From: Amylibacter marinus | GTDB lineage: Bacteria > Pseudomonadota > Alphaproteobacteria > Rhodobacterales > Rhodobacteraceae | Direction: 5' to 3' | Assembly: GCF_030160015.1 (NCBI RefSeq) | Contig: NZ_BSNN01000002.1 | Span: 124,001 to 188,000, forward strand | DNA: 64,000 nt | In this document: positions 1-8,828 of the stretch, piece after piece | How positions within the stretch are numbered: position 1 is the stretch's first letter | Layout: each line of letters opens with the position of its first letter | Translations under genes and position numbers: made by a program | Notes under the pieces: model-generated | What the model saw: the letters and a program-made list of their open reading frames with translations, nothing else | Told to the model about the DNA's origin: nothing | The model's database searches: none

Positions 1-2
1 AC

Positions 3-362
3 CCCGCCTCAGGACAACAGCGCCTTGTGATTGTGGATCGGGGGGTGGTTATTGGTGCGTTTTTTGCGGGGCCCAGCCCGGTTTACGCGGCGCGCGGCTT
101 TGTATCTGATGCATTGGGTCAAAAAGATTATAAAAACCTGTTGGCAGGTGCTAGCGGTGCAGATGCCCCAGATATCGGTCCGGTGATCTGCAATTGTTTT
201 AATGTTGGTGTAAATCAGATAACAAATGCAGTGCTATCCGGCCAAGCCAGGGATCTTGGCGATATTGGCCGATTGCTACAGGCGGGTACCAATTGTGGAT
301 CGTGCCGCCCGGAAATCAGCAATTTGATTGCCAACTATAGACCCAAGATCGCCGCTGAATGA
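3..362 (+). CDS. nasA: Assimilatory nitrate reductase, C-terminal part (5' truncated by window edge)
   Basis: The reading frame is open from base 3 with no start needed at 27, so this is the tail of a larger gene. The last 70 residues form a BFD-like [2Fe-2S] domain with the pattern C-N-C near 'VICNCFNVG' and a second pair in 'GTNCGSCRPE', the arrangement found at the C-terminus of assimilatory nitrate reductases (molybdopterin subunit, cytoplasmic, nitrate to nitrite). The preceding stretch (VIVDRGVVIGAFFAGPSP) matches the end of the molybdopterin-binding part. BFD domains also close NirB-type nitrite reductases, but there they are not C-terminal. It converges on uxuA with a 19-nt gap. Confidence 0.75.
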   Translation, partial: PASGQQRLVIVDRGVVIGAFFAGPSPVYAARGFVSDALGQKDYKNLLAGASGADAPDIGPVICNCFNVGVNQITNAVLSGQARDLGDIGRLLQAGTNCGSCRPEISNLIANYRPKIAAE

Positions 363-381
363 GCCGCGGCGGTCGTGACGG

Positions 382-1551
382 TTAATGTGACAATGCCTTT
401 ATGACGCCGCGCAGCTCTGCCAAGCCGCGCAAACGTCCAATCATCGGATAACCCGGAAAGGTGCCTTGATCCACATCACCAAGCAACTCGTGCCCGTGAT
501 CAGGGCGAAACGGGATTAGCGCATCTGCGCGGCCCTGTTCTTGGCGGCGGGTTTGTTCGGTCAGCAAGACCTGAATAAGCGCAACCATATCCGTATCACC
601 CGATAGATGTGCGGCCTCTTCAAATGATCCATCAGGATCTTTTGACACATTCCGTAGATGCGCAAAATGAATGCGATCGGCAAATTGGCTGGCGATTGTG
701 GTTACATCATTGGCGGGGTTTGCGCCCAATGATCCCGAACATAGGGTTAATCCATTTTCTAGCGTGGGCTCTGCATTCAGAACCCACTCGATGTCCTCCC
801 GGGTCGAAACAATTCGCGGAAGGCCTAATATATCACGTGGGGGATCGTCGGGGTGTACGCATAGCTTTATGCCAAGATCAACCGCTGTGGGGATGATTTC
901 CTGTAAAAACCGTGCGTAATTGGCCCGAAGCGTGGCTCGATCAATACCGCGGTATCTTTGCAAGGCCATGCGAAGCCCAGCGATATCATAACGATCGAAG
1001 GCGCCGGGCAGGCCGGACATAATAGAATGCAATAGGGCATCTTGGTCTGCCTTGGAGGAGCGATTGTACCACGCTTGTGCCTGATCAAGCACGCCGCCGG
1101 GGTAGGTCTCTTGGGCTTCCGTACGCCCAAGCATGTGAATCTCGAATGCGGCCATTCGGTGCGCCTCGAAACGCAGGCAGGTGCCGCCGCGCGCAACAGG
1201 GGCCGCCAGATCGGTGCGTGTCCAATCTAACAGCGGCATGAAATTATAACAGATGGTGCTGATGCCTTGATCGGCCAAGTTCGCCATCGATTGGCGGTAA
1301 TTTGCAAAAAGGCTCTCTAGGTTTCCCTCGCCGCGCTTGATATCTTCGTGAATTGGTAGGCTTTCGACCACGGCCCATGAAAATCCGGCATCAACTATCT
1401 GCTTGGCGCGCTGTTCAATAGCACCGCTTTGCCAGACCTCACCGTAGGGCACCTCGTGCAGAGCATTGACGATGGCCTTTGCCCCTGTTTGGGCGATTTC
1501 TGGTAGAGTGATTTTATCAAGCGGCCCGTACCAACGCCAAGCTTCAAGCAT
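382..1551 (-). CDS. uxuA: Mannonate dehydratase UxuA
   Basis: Converts D-mannonate to 2-keto-3-deoxy-D-gluconate (KDG) in the cytoplasmic glucuronate branch. The protein opens with LEAWRWYGPLDKITL and has the full family length (389 aa); C-terminal PDHGHELLGD and GYPMIGRLRGLAELRG are characteristic of UxuA. I prefer the ATG at 1551 because GAGA lies a few bases ahead; an upstream TTG at 1566 would add five residues (394 aa). Its start overlaps the end of uxuB, so translation is probably coupled. It is the last gene of the minus-strand operon that begins with uxaC. Confidence 0.93.
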   Translation of the reverse strand: MLEAWRWYGPLDKITLPEIAQTGAKAIVNALHEVPYGEVWQSGAIEQRAKQIVDAGFSWAVVESLPIHEDIKRGEGNLESLFANYRQSMANLADQGISTICYNFMPLLDWTRTDLAAPVARGGTCLRFEAHRMAAFEIHMLGRTEAQETYPGGVLDQAQAWYNRSSKADQDALLHSIMSGLPGAFDRYDIAGLRMALQRYRGIDRATLRANYARFLQEIIPTAVDLGIKLCVHPDDPPRDILGLPRIVSTREDIEWVLNAEPTLENGLTLCSGSLGANPANDVTTIASQFADRIHFAHLRNVSKDPDGSFEEAAHLSGDTDMVALIQVLLTEQTRRQEQGRADALIPFRPDHGHELLGDVDQGTFPGYPMIGRLRGLAELRGVIKALSH

Positions 1552-3001
1552 ATAATTCTCTTTCAATTGTTTTTAATGTGCCGTGTTCCAAAAGCGAAAT
1601 ATAAGCGGTAGTAACCGATGCCTCGAATTTAGGATTTTGTGCTAACTCAGGATCGAATATCGCCTCGATTCCCAAGAGCGCTTGAACGGCCTCTTCTGGT
1701 CGCGTGCTTTTGATCACGGCGTTGCGCAATTGTTGCGCCATGGGATCTTGGACATCAATTTCTTGCCCCAATTCGTCAGTGCCGCCAACGTAACGCATCC
1801 ATCCAGCTACGGCTAAACAGAGCAGGGGGGCAGAGTTTCCCATTTTCAGATTGTCAGAGATCGCACCCAGCAAGCGCTGAGGCAGTTTCTGCGAGCCATC
1901 CATGGCGATTTGAGATGTTTTGTGGTGGATGGATGGATTTTTATAGCGCTCTTGCAATGCGTGGCAATAGGCGTGAAGATCCTCGCCCTCTGGGGTGGGG
2001 ATTGTGGGGATAATTTCGCGCGCCCACAGGCGGGTTAATAAATCTGCAAACCGCGTGTCGCACATCGCCGCCGCAATTGTCTTATAGCCGGCCAAATAGC
2101 CAAGGTATGCCAGCGTGGAATGTGATCCGTTCAGGCACCGCAATTTCATCAGTTCAAAGGCGTCAACGCTGGTCACCATTTGCGCCCCTGCGGCGGCCCA
2201 GTTTGGATGGTCATCCTTCACAAAATCATCTTCAATCACCCATTGACGGAAGGGTTCATGCACCACGCATCCGCTGTCATCAATGCCAATTGCCTGCCTG
2301 AGATTTTCGATATCCCGTGCTGTGGTTGCAGGGGTTATTCGATCCACCATTGTCGAAGGGAAACGCGCCTCTGCGCCGATCCAATCAGCCAAGCTGGGGT
2401 CAACGGCGTGCGCCAGTTCCAGCACCATCCGGCGCACCAACGCGCCATTACTTGGCAGATTATCGCATGATAGAACCGTAAACGGGGGCAAGCCGGCTGC
2501 GCGGCGTTGCGCCAACCCATAGACCAAAAAACCGATGGCTGTTCTGGGCGTTTCTGGATGGTCTAGATCATGCATGATGTCAGGGTTATTGTGATCCAAA
2601 CCGTTGGTTGCGGGATCAAAGCAATAGCCTTTTTCAGTGATTGTTAGGGATACAATCCTAATGTTAGCCTCGCAAAGCGCTGCGAGCACGGCCTGAGGGT
2701 TTTCTGGGGCGACCAAAATGCTGTCGATCACATCGACCTGGGTATATTCGATGCCATCTGGCATGAGCATTGCTGCGGTGTAGATATAGTGTTGGGCCGC
2801 TAGGGTGTCACGGATGCCAGCGCTGCGCAGACTAACCGCCCGTATGCCCCAGTTACCACCGGAATGGGCCATCGCCTCGGCTGTATATATGGCGTTAAAG
2901 GCGCGAAAAAACGCACCCGGTCCAAAATGTAGAATACCCGCTTTTGGTCTCTCGGTAGGGGGGGATGTTAATGGTGAATTTTCGCGCAAGCTAACCTCCA
3001 T
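1544..3001 (-). CDS. uxuB: D-mannonate oxidoreductase (fructuronate reductase), mannitol dehydrogenase family
   Basis: NAD-dependent reduction of D-fructuronate to D-mannonate. The sequence has the N-terminal Rossmann start (GILHFGPGAFFRAFNAIY), the middle DNLPSNGALVRRMVLE segment and the KLRCLNGSHSTLAYLG motif of the long-chain mannitol dehydrogenase family; 485 aa is normal. Its place between kduI and uxuA fixes the substrate as fructuronate rather than mannitol. The ATG at 3001 is followed at once by GGAGG, which is ideally spaced for a TTG at 2989; the true start could therefore be four codons later. The start overlaps the stop of the kduD remnant. Confidence 0.92.
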   Translation of the reverse strand: MEVSLRENSPLTSPPTERPKAGILHFGPGAFFRAFNAIYTAEAMAHSGGNWGIRAVSLRSAGIRDTLAAQHYIYTAAMLMPDGIEYTQVDVIDSILVAPENPQAVLAALCEANIRIVSLTITEKGYCFDPATNGLDHNNPDIMHDLDHPETPRTAIGFLVYGLAQRRAAGLPPFTVLSCDNLPSNGALVRRMVLELAHAVDPSLADWIGAEARFPSTMVDRITPATTARDIENLRQAIGIDDSGCVVHEPFRQWVIEDDFVKDDHPNWAAAGAQMVTSVDAFELMKLRCLNGSHSTLAYLGYLAGYKTIAAAMCDTRFADLLTRLWAREIIPTIPTPEGEDLHAYCHALQERYKNPSIHHKTSQIAMDGSQKLPQRLLGAISDNLKMGNSAPLLCLAVAGWMRYVGGTDELGQEIDVQDPMAQQLRNAVIKSTRPEEAVQALLGIEAIFDPELAQNPKFEASVTTAYISLLEHGTLKTIERELYA

Positions 3002-3185
3002 CGATGCCTAATGCGGTGATCTGAAAGCTGGCGTCAGCCTTTGATGTGCTCGATACTGCTCGGTCAGAAATTTCTTGGCCATAGTACCAATAGGCGCCTA
3101 GAATGCGCGCGATGGCCAGACCAATGCCAGTGTTCGCACCCGCTTCCAATGCGTGCTTTCCCCTTAGGCCAAAGCGATCACTCAT
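2991..3185 (-). pseudogene. Remnant of a kduD-like short-chain dehydrogenase (internal deletion)
   Basis: A 64-codon frame starts exactly where kduD normally follows kduI (ATGA overlap with the kduI stop). Residues 1-30 (MSDRFGLRGKHALEAGANTG then IGLAIARILG) are an SDR N-terminus including the TGxxxGIG dinucleotide motif, although the usual Val-Thr before Gly is Glu-Ala here. The frame then jumps to an SDR-like C-terminal end (ITALGIDGG). Roughly 180 residues with the catalytic Ser, Tyr and Lys are missing, so no dehydrogenase activity is possible. The frame has stayed open, which would preserve translational coupling into uxuB. Confidence 0.72.
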
Positions 3186-4006
3186 CGCAGGTTTTCCATT
3201 GCAACCACGTCAACATCCGTAAAATCGACATTGTCACCAGCCATCGCCCAGCAGAAAGAATAAGACCCCGTGCCAGAACCACAATGGATCGACCAAGGCG
3301 GCGAGATGACCGCCTCTTCGTTGGCAATAACCATATGGCGGGTTTCAGTTGGCTCGCCCATAAAATGGAAAATGCGATGCTCTGGGGCCAGATCAAAATA
3401 CATATATGCCTCGCTTCGACGATCATGGGTATGGGCAGGCATAGAGTTCCAAACGGAGCCCGGTGAAAACTGTGTATAGCCCATCACTAGCTGACAACTA
3501 GGGGCAACGTCTGGGTGCAAAAACTGCAGAATGACCCGTTCATTCGCTGTTTCTGGTGCACCTAATTCCAACCGCTTTGCATCGGTCAACTTGATTAATC
3601 TGGTTGGATGGGTTTTATGCGCAGGGGCGGATAGTATATAGAAACGACCCAGGCCCGAAAACTCTACAGCGCCGGCGCCCATTCCAATATACAGAACCTC
3701 GCCCTGTTTCACCTCGTAGGTATTGCCCTCAACACGCACCAGCCCTGTGTCGCCAATATTCAAAATGCCCATTTCGCGGCGATCTAGAATATTACTGGTG
3801 CCAGTTTCTGGCACGTGATCCAAGATAAGAGGGGCATCCGTGGGAACGGCGCTACCTAAAATAAGACGGTCGTAGTGGCTGTAGGTCAGAGAGATTTCAT
3901 TCTGCGCGAACAATCCGCCAACATGGAAATGATCGCGCAATTGTTGCGTGTTCAGTGTTTTAACCGTGGCGGGGTCTATCGCATAGCGCGTTTTTGATTG
4001 AAACAT
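3182..4006 (-). CDS. kduI: 5-keto-4-deoxyuronate isomerase KduI
   Basis: Isomerises 5-keto-4-deoxyuronate, the product of unsaturated uronates, to 2,5-diketo-3-deoxygluconate. It is full length (274 aa) with recognisable blocks LRDHFHVGGLFAQNEISLTY, MGILNIGDTG, YIGMGAGAVEF and the metal-site region MPAHTHDRRSEAYMYFD followed by HCGSGTGSYSFCWAM. It lies 9 nt after the KdgF-like cupin gene and overlaps the kduD remnant by 4 nt. Its usual downstream enzyme KduD is broken here, so its product may depend on a dehydrogenase encoded elsewhere. Confidence 0.94.
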   Translation of the reverse strand: MFQSKTRYAIDPATVKTLNTQQLRDHFHVGGLFAQNEISLTYSHYDRLILGSAVPTDAPLILDHVPETGTSNILDRREMGILNIGDTGLVRVEGNTYEVKQGEVLYIGMGAGAVEFSGLGRFYILSAPAHKTHPTRLIKLTDAKRLELGAPETANERVILQFLHPDVAPSCQLVMGYTQFSPGSVWNSMPAHTHDRRSEAYMYFDLAPEHRIFHFMGEPTETRHMVIANEEAVISPPWSIHCGSGTGSYSFCWAMAGDNVDFTDVDVVAMENLR

Positions 4007-4015
4007 TTGGGAACC

Positions 4016-4327
4016 CTATAGAAAATCGTCTCGGCGCGGAGTGAAGGTATCAATCAATCGACCACCCTTCACACAGCGACAGGCATGGATGGCATTGGTA
4101 GGGATGGCAACGCTGTCGTTGGCGGTAGGATTAAATTCAGTGCCATTGACATTAAGTACAAACGCGCCGGATTCAACATATGTTGACTGAATGTGCGGCT
4201 GATTAGGTAATGCGGCTTCGCCACTGGATTCACAGGTGAAGGCCACGGCCATTAGTTCGGGGCCATCTGCTAAAACCTGTCGTGACACATGTTTGCTCAC
4301 CATAACTTTCTGGAGTGTTGTCTTCAT
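4016..4327 (-). CDS. kdgF: KdgF-like cupin, uronate metabolism
   Basis: A 103-aa single-cupin protein. KdgF proteins help open 4,5-unsaturated monouronates from pectin or alginate to linear ketouronates, feeding KduI. The ending (IDTFTPRRDDFL) is typical of the KdgF family, and the cupin core runs from about residue 45 (PHIQSTYVESGAFVLNVNG) to residue 85 (IPTNAIHACR). Start supported by AGAGG ahead of ATG. The HxH metal pair usual in cupin motif 1 is not seen as such (PHIQS), so activity is less certain than family membership. Operon position next to kduI supports the role. Confidence 0.78.
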   Translation of the reverse strand: MKTTLQKVMVSKHVSRQVLADGPELMAVAFTCESSGEAALPNQPHIQSTYVESGAFVLNVNGTEFNPTANDSVAIPTNAIHACRCVKGGRLIDTFTPRRDDFL

Positions 4328-4387
4328 CGTTACCTCTATGATTGGCGCATTAAATGCATCAAGTTTTCAAAAGAATTGAACCAAAGT

Positions 4388-5794
4388 TCAGAGTCGATAG
4401 GCACTTTTGGCTAGCCCATAGGCAAGATCATAGGCGACCTCGTGGGCGTCGTTTACATCTAGGCGCGCGGTGCTGACCAGATGCGCTAGATAGGCGCAAT
4501 CTGAACGGCGGGCCACATCATGGCGCGCAGAGATTGAACAAAAGGCGCGCGTATCATCATTAAAGCCGACGGTATTGTAAAAGCCACAGGTCTCGGTGGT
4601 GCTCTCGCGAAAACGGCGAATACCTTCTGGACTATCGAAGAACCACCATGGCGGGCCAAGTTTTAGGGCAGGGTAGACCCCCGCCATGGGTGCCAATTCG
4701 CGCCCATATGCGCTTTCGTTTAGGGTAAAGATGATCACCGTCAAATCTGGTTCCATCCCCACCGCATCTAATAAGGGCCGAAGTGCCGTTGCAAAATCGG
4801 TGCGCTGCGCAATATCAAACCCTTTGTCGCGCCCATGGGATTGAAAAATCTGCGATGAATGATTGCGTATAGAGCCTGGATGAATTTGAAGAACTAGCCC
4901 ATCTTCAAGGCTCATTTTTGCCATTTCAGTCAGCATCTGACCCCGGAATATTTCCGCATCATCCGCAGTAAAATCGCCAGAGCAAATCTTGGTGAACAGC
5001 TGCTCTGCCTGTCGCGGGGATAAGTCTGCGGTACATGCACTGGGGTGGCCATGATCCGATGCGGTGGCGCCGTGATTTTTGAAAAATACGCGGCGCGCTT
5101 TATGGGCGGCTAGATAGCCCTGCCAGTTTTGAGTGTCTTGCCCAGTGATGGCTCCAAATGCCTGAAGGTTATCGGAGAACCCTTCGAAATCTGGGTCCAC
5201 CACTGAATCGGGGCGATAGGTCGTGATAACGCGACCAGACCAATCGCTGTCTTGAATGGCTGCGTGGTGCTCTAGGGTATCAAGCGCCGACTCGGTGGTG
5301 GCCAACAGTTCGATATTCTGACGCTCAAATAGCGCGCGGGGGCGATATGCATCTTGCCCTAAACAGTGCTCAATATGCGAATAATATAAATCTGCGGTAC
5401 TTGAATTAAGAGGCTCGTCAATGCCGAAAATGTTTTCAAAAGCATAGTCCAGCCACATTTGCGAAGGTGTGGCGCGAAAGAGATGGTAGTTATCAGCAAA
5501 TAGGCGCCAAATCTTTCTGGGGTCTGTTTCTGCTGTGGTATTATCTGCGCGCGCGACACCCAGCTGATCCAAAGTCAGGCCCTGTGAAACCAGCATGCGG
5601 TAAACATAGTGATCCGGCGTCACAAACAATTGTGCGGGATCGATAAAGCGCTGGTTATTCGAGAACCAACTTGGATCGCAATGCCCGTGAGGGCTGATAA
5701 TTGGCAGCTCGGCGATGCTTTGGTAGAGCGCGCGTGCGACTGCGCGGGTTGTTGGATCCGCCGGGAATAATCTGTCTGGGTGTAGTTTCGGCAT
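4388..5794 (-). CDS. uxaC: Glucuronate/galacturonate isomerase UxaC
   Basis: Isomerises D-glucuronate to D-fructuronate (or galacturonate to tagaturonate), the entry step of this operon. The N-terminal ISPHGHCDP carries the HxH metal ligands; VKxFKNHG-like FFKNHGATASDHGH, LQIHPGSIRNH and GPPWWFFDSPEG are family blocks. 468 aa is the normal length. It is the first gene of a minus-strand operon and is read away from the GntR regulator, 81 nt between the two starts. Confidence 0.95.
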   Translation of the reverse strand: MPKLHPDRLFPADPTTRAVARALYQSIAELPIISPHGHCDPSWFSNNQRFIDPAQLFVTPDHYVYRMLVSQGLTLDQLGVARADNTTAETDPRKIWRLFADNYHLFRATPSQMWLDYAFENIFGIDEPLNSSTADLYYSHIEHCLGQDAYRPRALFERQNIELLATTESALDTLEHHAAIQDSDWSGRVITTYRPDSVVDPDFEGFSDNLQAFGAITGQDTQNWQGYLAAHKARRVFFKNHGATASDHGHPSACTADLSPRQAEQLFTKICSGDFTADDAEIFRGQMLTEMAKMSLEDGLVLQIHPGSIRNHSSQIFQSHGRDKGFDIAQRTDFATALRPLLDAVGMEPDLTVIIFTLNESAYGRELAPMAGVYPALKLGPPWWFFDSPEGIRRFRESTTETCGFYNTVGFNDDTRAFCSISARHDVARRSDCAYLAHLVSTARLDVNDAHEVAYDLAYGLAKSAYRL

Positions 5795-5819
5795 TTGGTG
5801 GGGTGTTGCTTTTTATGTT

Positions 5820-5843
5820 GCTAGTAAACTAATATGCTAGTAA
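5820..5843. promoter_or_regulatory. Candidate operator between uxaC and the GntR regulator
   Basis: The short divergent gap carries GCTAGTAA twice (5820-5827 and 5836-5843) and a perfect inverted repeat TAGT-AA-ACTA at 5822-5831. GntR-family FCD regulators bind short inverted repeats of the TnGTnnnACnA kind, and this one sits between the two transcription units it would be expected to control. Inference from position and symmetry only. Confidence 0.45.
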
Positions 5844-5875
5844 TGATTGCACGTCAATTCGCAATGTGAGCCTCA

Positions 5876-6568
5876 ATGCCTATCGCCAATCTCTCATCTC
5901 TACCTGTGCCAAAACCGGTAACGGCAACTGATCAGGTTTTTGACGCACTCTATGCGGCCTTGGTTTCTTTAGAACTTCCACCCGGTGCTAAAATATCAGA
6001 GGTCGAAATCAGTAAACAAATGGGGGTATCGCGCCAGCCCGTACGCGATGCGTTTTACCGATTGTCTGAGCTTGGATTTATCAAAATACGCCCGCAGCGC
6101 GCGACAATGGTTACTGGCATTTCAGCAAAGGCTGTAGAGGATGCACGCTTTATTCGCACAGGGATCGAGGTGGAATGCCTGCGCGTTGCAATCGAACGCA
6201 TCAACGAGTCTCAGATTGCTGAACTGACACAAATTATAAGACATCAAGAGCAAGCGGTGGCAAGTTCGGAAAAATTGGTCTTCCACGAGCTTGACGATCA
6301 ATTCCATCAAACCATCTGCAGGATTGCTGGCCATGCGGGGGCATGGAATATCATTCGAGATCAGAAAATTCACATGGAACGATTGCGCTTTTTATCTCTG
6401 GAATCGCATGCGCCGTCAGCATTAGCCGACCACCAGAAAATTCTTAAATTTATCCAACAACGAGACTGTGTGGGGGCGGAAAAAATGCTGCGGGTTCACT
6501 TGATGCGCATCATCCCTTTTTTGAAAGAGGTGCAGATATCTCATGCGCAACATTTTGAAAGTGAATAA
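5876..6568 (+). CDS. GntR-family (FadR/FCD subfamily) regulator of uronate genes
   Basis: 230 aa: N-terminal winged helix-turn-helix (residues about 15-80, LPPGAKISEVEISKQMGVSR then QPVRDAFYRLSELGFI) and a C-terminal all-helical FCD ligand domain with conserved HELDDQFHQTI and a His at the HPH-equivalent region. Divergent from uxaC and directly followed by kdgK (2-nt gap), so it probably represses the hexuronate operon and responds to a pathway sugar acid such as fructuronate or KDG. Which ligand cannot be read from sequence. Confidence 0.88.
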   Translation: MPIANLSSLPVPKPVTATDQVFDALYAALVSLELPPGAKISEVEISKQMGVSRQPVRDAFYRLSELGFIKIRPQRATMVTGISAKAVEDARFIRTGIEVECLRVAIERINESQIAELTQIIRHQEQAVASSEKLVFHELDDQFHQTICRIAGHAGAWNIIRDQKIHMERLRFLSLESHAPSALADHQKILKFIQQRDCVGAEKMLRVHLMRIIPFLKEVQISHAQHFESE

Positions 6569-6570
6569 CA

Positions 6571-7482
6571 ATGTCTAGAACTTTTTTGGCCATCGGAGAA
6601 TGTATGGTCGAACTGGCCCCGGCTCAGAGCAATGCTTATGCACTGGGTTTTGCAGGGGATACCTACAATACCGCATGGTATCTTAACGCAATCGCAGGAT
6701 CATCTGTTCAGGTTAGTTATCTGACCGCTATTGGCAATGATGCGATATCGGAAAAATTTATCAACTTTACCCAAGATGCAGGGATTGCACCAAAATTTCA
6801 TCAGGTTGATGGGAAAACCTTGGGCTTGTATTTGATCGAGCTAAATAAAGGAGAACGCAGTTTCCATTATTGGCGTAGTACGTCTGCGGCACGGGATTTG
6901 GCATCAGAGCTTGGGGCGGTTGATGAATTGGTCTCTGGTGATATTGCCTACTTTTCGGGGATCACCTTAGCGATTTTGGATGAGGTCAGCAGGGTAAAAT
7001 TAATCAAACATCTCGCCCAAGCGCGCCTGCGCGGTGCTTTTGTGGCTTTCGATTCCAATTTACGTTCGAAACTATGGGAGTCCAATGCGGAAATGTGTGC
7101 GTGGACGATGCGGGCCGCGGAGGTGGCGGATTTTGCATTTCCATCGTTTGAAGACGAAGAGATGTATTTTGCCGATGCTGACAAACTGGCCACAGCCCAG
7201 CGGTATCGTGATGCTGGGGTTTCCACAGTCGTCGTAAAGGATGGGCCAAACTCTGTTCATATTCTAGCGCCGGACAATTGTACCCATAGTGTTGCACCCA
7301 ACATCAGCGACAGCCCCGTGGATACCACCGCCGCGGGGGATTCATTTAACGGCGCATTTTTGGCCGCCTATTTTGATGCGCAACCCCTGGTCACCTGTGC
7401 TAAGCGGGGGTGCGAGACTGCGCATTTTGTGGTGAATAACCAAGGGGCTCTTGTGCAACTACCCAGAAATCTGCGCGCCTAG
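6571..7482 (+). CDS. kdgK: 2-keto-3-deoxygluconate kinase (PfkB family)
   Basis: Phosphorylates KDG to KDPG, which joins the Entner-Doudoroff pathway. A 303-aa ribokinase-fold protein; N-terminal FLAIGECMVELAP and GFAGDTYNTAWYL are typical of KDG kinases, and the PfkB signature with the catalytic Asp is DTTAAGDSFNGAF (residues 251-263). Co-transcribed with the GntR gene and functionally downstream of UxuA. No KDPG aldolase gene is in the window. Its 3' end overlaps that of the convergent beta-glucosidase by 4 nt. Confidence 0.92.
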   Translation: MSRTFLAIGECMVELAPAQSNAYALGFAGDTYNTAWYLNAIAGSSVQVSYLTAIGNDAISEKFINFTQDAGIAPKFHQVDGKTLGLYLIELNKGERSFHYWRSTSAARDLASELGAVDELVSGDIAYFSGITLAILDEVSRVKLIKHLAQARLRGAFVAFDSNLRSKLWESNAEMCAWTMRAAEVADFAFPSFEDEEMYFADADKLATAQRYRDAGVSTVVVKDGPNSVHILAPDNCTHSVAPNISDSPVDTTAAGDSFNGAFLAAYFDAQPLVTCAKRGCETAHFVVNNQGALVQLPRNLRA

Positions 7483-8813
7483 CTACCCTCAGGTTTAAGG
7501 GAGGCTTTGATCTCGTGATAAGAGGCCTTGGGGGTACGTTTTTGGGTGTTAAAATCCACATGTACCAGCCCAAAGCGTTTTTCGTACCCATAGGCCCACT
7601 CATAGTTGTCCAGCAACGACCAATAGAAGAATCCCTGCAAGTTCACACCCTCCGCGATGGCCTGTTGCGCGGCTTGGAAATGCGCCTCTACAAAGGCGCT
7701 GCGCCTTGGATCATATATCGAGCCGTTTTCGATAGTATCATCTAGGGGGATGCCATTTTCGGTGACAAAGACTGGCAAGGATCCGATGTAGTCGCGCGAT
7801 ATTCTGGTTAGGAAGTAGTGCAGACCCTCGGGATAAATCTCCCAATCCATCGAATTTTTGTCCAATGTCCCCGCCACCTCTTGGATATGTGGCCATGGTT
7901 GCGCGGAGTCATAGGCAAGGTTTTTTCGGGTGTAGTAATTCACCCCTAGCCAGTCAATTTTCTGGCTAATTTCGACCATATCATCCTGCCAGTTTTCGGG
8001 CAAATGCGAGGCAAAGCCCTCTAGAGCTTCTGCGGGATAGCTGCCCTTGGTAATGGCTTCGATGAACCATTTGTTGTAAATGGCGTCATGGGTAGATGCG
8101 GCTGTCTTGGCCTTATCGCTGTTATCCGCAGGGTTTGCATATTCAAAGTTTAGCACAATTCCCAGATTATCCTGCCCCATTTGGCGTAGGCGGGTCATGG
8201 CTGCACCATGGGCTTTGTTTACGTGGTGCATCGCGCGGGCGGTGGCGCGAATGTCGCGCAATCCCGGTGCGTGATGTCCAAGGAAATGCGATAAATAGGC
8301 CACGCACCAAGGCTCGTTTAACGTTGCAATACTGGTAACGCGATCGCCGATCCGATCTGTGATAACTTCAGCATAATCTGCAAACCATTTGGAAATATCT
8401 GGATTGCGCCAGCCGCCCATATCCGCCAATGCAGATGGCAATTCCCAGTGGTAAAGAGTTTGATGGAGGGTAAGATCTCGTGCGAGTGCGGCATCCACCA
8501 ATCGCTCGTAGAAATCCAACCCCTCTTGGTTTGGCGTGCCGCGCCCCTCGGGCAACACGCGTGCCCATGATGTGGAAAACCGGTAAGCATCCAGCCCAGC
8601 ATCGGCCACCAAGTCCAGATCTGTTTGATAGCGATGGTAGTGATCACAGGCCAGCGCACCATTCTCTGCGCGCACCACATTTCCGGGTGTTGCGGCAAAA
8701 CTATCCCAATGGGTAGAGCCCGCCCCCCCAAATTGATGTCCCTCGATTTGATAGGCGGCAGTGGCTGTTCCAAATTGGAACCCCTTGGGGAAGTCTGATC
8801 TGTTAAAGGCCAT
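7479..8813 (-). CDS. GH1 beta-glucosidase
   Basis: Hydrolyses beta-glucosides in the cytoplasm (no signal peptide). 444 aa, a complete (beta/alpha)8 GH1 enzyme: FQFGTATAAYQIEG at the start, acid/base Glu167 in TLNEP and nucleophile Glu352 in VTENG, with DNYEWAYGYEKRFGLVHVD near the end. It lies just downstream of the LacI-type regulator on the same strand (15-nt gap), so it is likely part of the glucoside regulon. Exact aglycone or disaccharide preference cannot be deduced. Confidence 0.94.
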   Translation of the reverse strand: MAFNRSDFPKGFQFGTATAAYQIEGHQFGGAGSTHWDSFAATPGNVVRAENGALACDHYHRYQTDLDLVADAGLDAYRFSTSWARVLPEGRGTPNQEGLDFYERLVDAALARDLTLHQTLYHWELPSALADMGGWRNPDISKWFADYAEVITDRIGDRVTSIATLNEPWCVAYLSHFLGHHAPGLRDIRATARAMHHVNKAHGAAMTRLRQMGQDNLGIVLNFEYANPADNSDKAKTAASTHDAIYNKWFIEAITKGSYPAEALEGFASHLPENWQDDMVEISQKIDWLGVNYYTRKNLAYDSAQPWPHIQEVAGTLDKNSMDWEIYPEGLHYFLTRISRDYIGSLPVFVTENGIPLDDTIENGSIYDPRRSAFVEAHFQAAQQAIAEGVNLQGFFYWSLLDNYEWAYGYEKRFGLVHVDFNTQKRTPKASYHEIKASLKPEGS

Positions 8814-8828
8814 GGTGGGGCTTTCGCT

